Source: Microbacterium sp.
Lineage (GTDB): Bacteria > Actinomycetota > Actinomycetes > Actinomycetales > Microbacteriaceae
DNA: 9,119 bases
Direction of reading: 5' to 3'
NCBI GenBank assembly: GCA_031286555.1
Contig: JAITUD010000426.1
Location: forward strand, 1 to 9,119
Shown: positions 6,688 to 9,119 of the stretch, piece by piece
Layout: each line of letters begins with the position of its first letter
Position numbering within the stretch: position 1 is the first letter of the stretch
The notes under the pieces: model-generated
Told to the model about the DNA's origin: nothing
What the model saw: only the letters and a program-made list of their open reading frames with translations
The model's database searches: none
Program-made: the position numbers and the translations under genes

Positions 6688-7116
6688 ATGACGGATGCTC
6701 CCACTCCCCCGCAGACGGCGCACGACCTGCGCACGGTCATCGCGCGGATGATGCGCCGCTTCCGCGAGGCGGGAGCCGACGACGCACTCACCCCGGCGCA
6801 GGCCTCCGCCCTCGCACGGCTCGGCAAGGGCGGCGTCTCGACGGTGAGCGCCCTCGCGACCGCCGAGCGGGTGCGCCCGCAGTCCATGGCCGCGACGGTC
6901 GAGGCGCTGGAGCGCGCCGGGTTCGTGACCCGCAGTCAGGACCCGAGCGACGGGCGCCGACAGATCATCGACCTCACTCAGGCGGGCTCGGCGCGCATCG
7001 AGGGGCAGAAGGATGCCGCTGCCGCCTGGCTCGAGCAGGCCCTCGCCGAGCTCGATCCCGACGACCTGCGCACCGTCTCGTCGGCGATGACCGTGCTCGA
7101 GAAGATGCTGCGCTGA
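6688..7116 (+). CDS. MarR-family transcriptional regulator
   Basis: A 142-residue winged helix-turn-helix regulator of usual MarR length. The N-terminal helix (about 10-28) and C-terminal helices (about 100-142) form the dimer interface. The DNA-binding core runs from TPAQASALARL through VSTVSALATAERVRPQSMAATVEALERAGFVTR, and the wing is SQDPSDGRRQIIDLT (83-97) with the family-typical D-x-x-D-G-R pattern. Such proteins mostly repress efflux or catabolic genes and release DNA when a small phenolic or drug-like ligand binds, or on oxidation. There is no cysteine here, so thiol oxidation sensing is unlikely. It is followed 16 bases later by an MFS exporter in the same direction and is divergent from the hydrolase; it probably controls itself, the pump and perhaps the hydrolase through the dyad at 6655-6684. 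Family sure, ligand unknown. Confidence 0.9.
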   Translation: MTDAPTPPQTAHDLRTVIARMMRRFREAGADDALTPAQASALARLGKGGVSTVSALATAERVRPQSMAATVEALERAGFVTRSQDPSDGRRQIIDLTQAGSARIEGQKDAAAAWLEQALAELDPDDLRTVSSAMTVLEKMLR

Positions 7117-7140
7117 TGAGGATGCAGAACCGATGAGGAT
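7115..7140 (+). repeat. Direct repeat GATGAGGAT flanking a 6-codon reading frame at the marR-MFS junction
   Basis: GATGAGGAT occurs at 7115-7123 and again at 7132-7140, spanning the marR stop and the MFS start. A tiny frame ATG (7116) to TGA (7134-7136), encoding 6 residues, overlaps the marR stop as TGATG and the MFS start as ATGA. GAGGA at 7118-7122 is also the only Shine-Dalgarno-like stretch for the MFS gene. Whether the tiny frame is translated is unknown. Confidence 0.45.
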
Positions 7141-8518
7141 CGGCGGCTCCGCGCCCGCCGGACGCTTCGATCGGCGGCTGCTGGCCCCGATGATGATCGG
7201 GACGATCCTCAACCCGATCAACACGGCGATCATCGCCGTCGCCCTGACCCCGATCGGGATCGCTCTCGGCGCCCCCGCGAGCGAGACGGTCTGGCTGGTG
7301 TCGAGCCTGTACCTGGCGACCGCGATCGGTCAGCCCCTGGTCGGCCGGCTCGTCGACATCTTCGGCGTGAAGTCGCTGTCGCTCATCGGCGCCGCGCTCG
7401 TCGTCGTCGCCGGGGCGATCGGCCTGCTCGCGCCGGAGAGCCGTGACAGCATCTGGTGGCTGGTCGCCGCCCGCGTCATCCTCGGCCTCGGCACCTGTGC
7501 GGGGTATCCCGCCGCGATGCACCTGATCCGATCGGAGGGCGAGCGCACCGGACGCGCCTCGCCCGCCACGATCCTCACCCTGCTCTCCGTCACGACGCAG
7601 ACGATCGCCGTGATCGCCCCCGCGCTCGGCGGACTGCTGATCGGCGCATGGGGCTGGCGAGCCACGTTCGCGGTGAACATCCCGCTCGGCATCGCCACCT
7701 TCCTGCTCGCTGCGCTGTTCTTCCCCCGGCGCACCGGCCTGGAGCCTGCGCCGGGGAGCCGGCCGCGGATCGACGGACTGGGCATCGTGCTGTTCGGCGT
7801 CGCGATGCTGGCACTGCTCGTGTTCCTGCAGAACCTCTCCTCCGGCCTGTTCTGGCTGCTGCCGATCGCACTGATCGCCGGCGCGGGTTTCACCTGGTGG
7901 GAGCTGCGGGCCACGGATCCCTTCATCGACGTCCGGGTGCTCACCGGCAACGTTCCGCTGCTGCTCAGCTACCTGCGCTCGCTGCTGACGGCGACGATCT
8001 CGTACTCGTTCGTGTACGGCTTCACGCAGTGGCTCGAGGACGGACGCGGACTGGATCCGACGGCGGCAGGGCTCGTCCTGGTGCCGGTGTTCGCGGCCGG
8101 CGTCGCCGTCGCACTCGCCTTCGGGCGGCGGCCCGAGGTGCGCTGGAAGCTGCTGCTCGGCTCGGCCGCGCAGCTCGTCGCCGGCATCCTCGTGCTGTTC
8201 ATGACCGGCTCCTCGCCGATCTGGTTCCTGGTGCTGACGATGCTGGTGCTCGGCGTCCCTCAGGGTCTGAACAACCTCGCGATCCAGAACTCGCTCTACT
8301 TCCAGGCGGAGCCCGAGCGCATCGCCTCATCGGCCGGGCTGCTGCGCACGTTCTCGTACATGGGCGCGATCGTCTCGTCGGTGATCTACGGCAACCTGTA
8401 CGGCGTGCGGGCGTCGACCGAGGGACTGCACGATCTCGGTTGGGTCGTCGTCGGGATCGCCGTGCTGTTCCTGCTCATCACGGTGTTCGACCGGTCGCTC
8501 GCGCGCATCGGCCGGTAA
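7133..8518 (+). CDS. DHA2-type major facilitator superfamily efflux transporter
   Basis: A 461-residue polytopic membrane protein, hydrophobic throughout with roughly 13-14 predicted helices, fitting drug:proton antiporters of the DHA2 (EmrB/QacA-like) type. The first helix carries LNPINTAIIAVALTPI (26-41), equivalent to the LDxTIVNVALPxI stretch of the family but with changed residues. Motif A is GRLVDIFGVK (71-80), the conserved Arg of motif B lies in VAARVILGLGT (111-121), and the antiporter motif C region is IAPALGGLLIGAWGWRATF (161-179). TDPFIDVRVL in the central loop matches the DHA2 pattern PL-x-D-x-R-x-F. It is expected to expel drugs or toxic metabolites using proton entry; the substrate cannot be read from sequence. 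It is co-transcribed with marR, 16 bases apart. The ATG at 7133 is chosen because GAGGA lies 10 bases upstream and the first helix follows closely. Confidence 0.88.
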   Translation: MRIGGSAPAGRFDRRLLAPMMIGTILNPINTAIIAVALTPIGIALGAPASETVWLVSSLYLATAIGQPLVGRLVDIFGVKSLSLIGAALVVVAGAIGLLAPESRDSIWWLVAARVILGLGTCAGYPAAMHLIRSEGERTGRASPATILTLLSVTTQTIAVIAPALGGLLIGAWGWRATFAVNIPLGIATFLLAALFFPRRTGLEPAPGSRPRIDGLGIVLFGVAMLALLVFLQNLSSGLFWLLPIALIAGAGFTWWELRATDPFIDVRVLTGNVPLLLSYLRSLLTATISYSFVYGFTQWLEDGRGLDPTAAGLVLVPVFAAGVAVALAFGRRPEVRWKLLLGSAAQLVAGILVLFMTGSSPIWFLVLTMLVLGVPQGLNNLAIQNSLYFQAEPERIASSAGLLRTFSYMGAIVSSVIYGNLYGVRASTEGLHDLGWVVVGIAVLFLLITVFDRSLARIGR

Positions 8519-8540
8519 GCGTTTCATCGCCGATGGGCGC
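8501..8540 (+). terminator. Hairpin spanning the end of the MFS gene (possible terminator)
   Basis: Bases 8501-8512 and 8529-8540 are inverted copies matching at 11 of 12 positions, around a 16-base loop that contains the TAA stop codon. The stem is GC-rich, and its right arm is followed by GGGG rather than T. It may end the marR-MFS transcript, but the large loop and missing T-run lower confidence. Confidence 0.4.
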
Positions 8541-8551
8541 GGGGTTAGGAT
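8523..8551 (+). promoter_or_regulatory. Possible promoter of the penicillin-acylase-family gene
   Basis: A -10-like TAGGAT (8546-8551) lies 17 bases after a poor -35-like TTCATC (8523-8528). The expected start near 8558 gives a leader of about 85 nt. Short inverted repeats exist in that leader (8562-8566 with 8575-8579, and 8594-8598 with 8606-8610), but nothing recognisable as a riboswitch. The -35 lies within the loop of the preceding hairpin. Confidence 0.4.
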
Positions 8552-8642
8552 GCCAAGGCGTGCGTCTCCCCCCGGACGCCGGCCCTTGATCGCGTGAGCC
8601 CCCGACTCACCGTCCCGACCTGTATCGAGAGTGTTCCCTCTG

Positions 8643-9119
8643 ATGTCCACAGAGACCCCGGCTTCCGCCGTACGCCCCTCCGCCGGAGTGCGCTTCGGCC
8701 GCGCACTGTTCGTCATCGTCGCGATCATCCTGGTGATCGCCACCGCCGCCGCCTTCTTCCTGGCCTGGACCGCGCAGCGGTCGTTCCCGCAGACCGATGG
8801 CCAGACCTCGCTGAAGGGCCTGCAGTCGAAGGTGCTGGTGCAGCGCGACGATCGCGGCATCCCGACGATCACGGCGGACTCGACCGACGACCTGTTCTTC
8901 GCCGAGGGATACACGCACGCGCAGGACCGGTTCTTCGAGATGGACTTCCGCCGGCACACCACCGCCGGACGCCTGTCCGAGATGTTCGGCGAGTCTCAGA
9001 CCGGCACCGACGCCTTCCTGCGCACGCTGGGCTGGCGCAAGGTCGCCGAGGAAGAGGTCAAGAACCTCGACGAGACCACCCGCGGCTACTACGAGGCGTA
9101 TGCCAAGGGCGTGAACGCC
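8643..9119 (+). CDS. Penicillin-acylase-family N-terminal nucleophile hydrolase, N-terminal part (partial)
   Basis: An open frame from ATG at 8643 runs off the window after 159 codons. Residues about 20-42 are one strong hydrophobic helix preceded by Arg residues, with no clear cleavage site, suggesting a membrane anchor with the enzyme outside the cell. Then VLVQRDDRGIPTITADSTDD (64-83), LFFAEGYTHAQDRFFEMDF (84-102) and TTAGRLSEMFG (106-116) match the hallmark start of the alpha chain in the penicillin amidase family. Members cleave themselves to give a beta chain whose first residue, usually Ser, is the nucleophile; that part is outside the window. Natural substrates may be beta-lactams, acyl-homoserine lactones or other amides; the family alone does not decide. 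An in-frame GTG at 8631 is an alternative start; GAGAG at 8626-8630, 12 bases before the ATG, is a weak Shine-Dalgarno. Confidence 0.85.
   Translation, partial: MSTETPASAVRPSAGVRFGRALFVIVAIILVIATAAAFFLAWTAQRSFPQTDGQTSLKGLQSKVLVQRDDRGIPTITADSTDDLFFAEGYTHAQDRFFEMDFRRHTTAGRLSEMFGESQTGTDAFLRTLGWRKVAEEEVKNLDETTRGYYEAYAKGVNA

Noticed and set aside
5500..7136. Overlapping plus-strand frames (360 and 434 codons) across the pip2 end, hydrolase and marR
   Set aside because: They cross three real genes in wrong frames and show no domain.
7456..8589. 377-codon plus-strand frame inside the MFS gene
   Set aside because: Arg-rich shadow of the transporter; the main frame has motifs A, B and C.
8558..8642. 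Riboswitch or attenuator in the leader before the acylase gene
   Set aside because: Only short inverted repeats of 5 bp are visible, with no conserved riboswitch core that I recognise.
1..9119. Mobile element, prophage, CRISPR or defence island
   Set aside because: No transposase, integrase, cas gene, tRNA or repeat-spacer array was seen. The name phage infection protein for Pip refers to a receptor role in lactococci and is not evidence of phage DNA here.

Overview
The window reads as ordinary chromosomal DNA of a high-GC Gram-positive actinobacterium, most likely Microbacteriaceae and plausibly Microbacterium. The grounds are the strongly G/C-ending codons, the protein families present, and a striking excess of the hexamer GGATGC and its complement GCATCC. 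The genus is inferred from style; no marker gene was compared.

Layout, left to right. (1) The 3' end of argG (argininosuccinate synthase, long E. coli-like type) closes with a perfect 16-bp terminator hairpin. (2) A 216-nt gap follows, holding a second large imperfect dyad and a compact promoter/operator. (3) Next is a tightly packed operon on the plus strand: a TetR-family regulator followed by two paralogous YhgE/Pip-family membrane proteins (935 and 727 aa). Both junctions are 4-base start/stop overlaps, each with a good Shine-Dalgarno 7 nt before the start. (4) A cysteine-hydrolase/isochorismatase-fold enzyme lies on the minus strand; its 3' end overlaps the second Pip gene by 8 bp, and the residue at the usual catalytic cysteine position is valine. 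(5) Divergent from it is a MarR-family regulator followed by a DHA2-type major facilitator efflux pump. A 30-bp dyad between the two divergent genes covers both likely promoters. (6) After a hairpin and a putative promoter, the window ends inside a penicillin-acylase-family Ntn-hydrolase with an N-terminal membrane anchor.

How the genes may work together. The TetR gene and the two Pip genes look like one autoregulated unit that builds a paired, ABC2-like envelope complex with large extracytoplasmic coiled-coil domains and no ATPase encoded beside it. MarR plus the MFS pump looks like a classical drug or metabolite sensor with its exporter, and the divergent hydrolase may be in the same regulon. 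Both regulator genes appear to be transcribed from promoters whose predicted start is the A of the ATG (leaderless mRNAs), while the downstream membrane protein genes have Shine-Dalgarno sites. The least described element is the TetR-Pip-Pip operon, in particular the C-terminal extension of the first Pip protein (two extra membrane helices and a very acidic tail). No RNA genes, insertion sequences, prophage genes or CRISPR arrays were seen.
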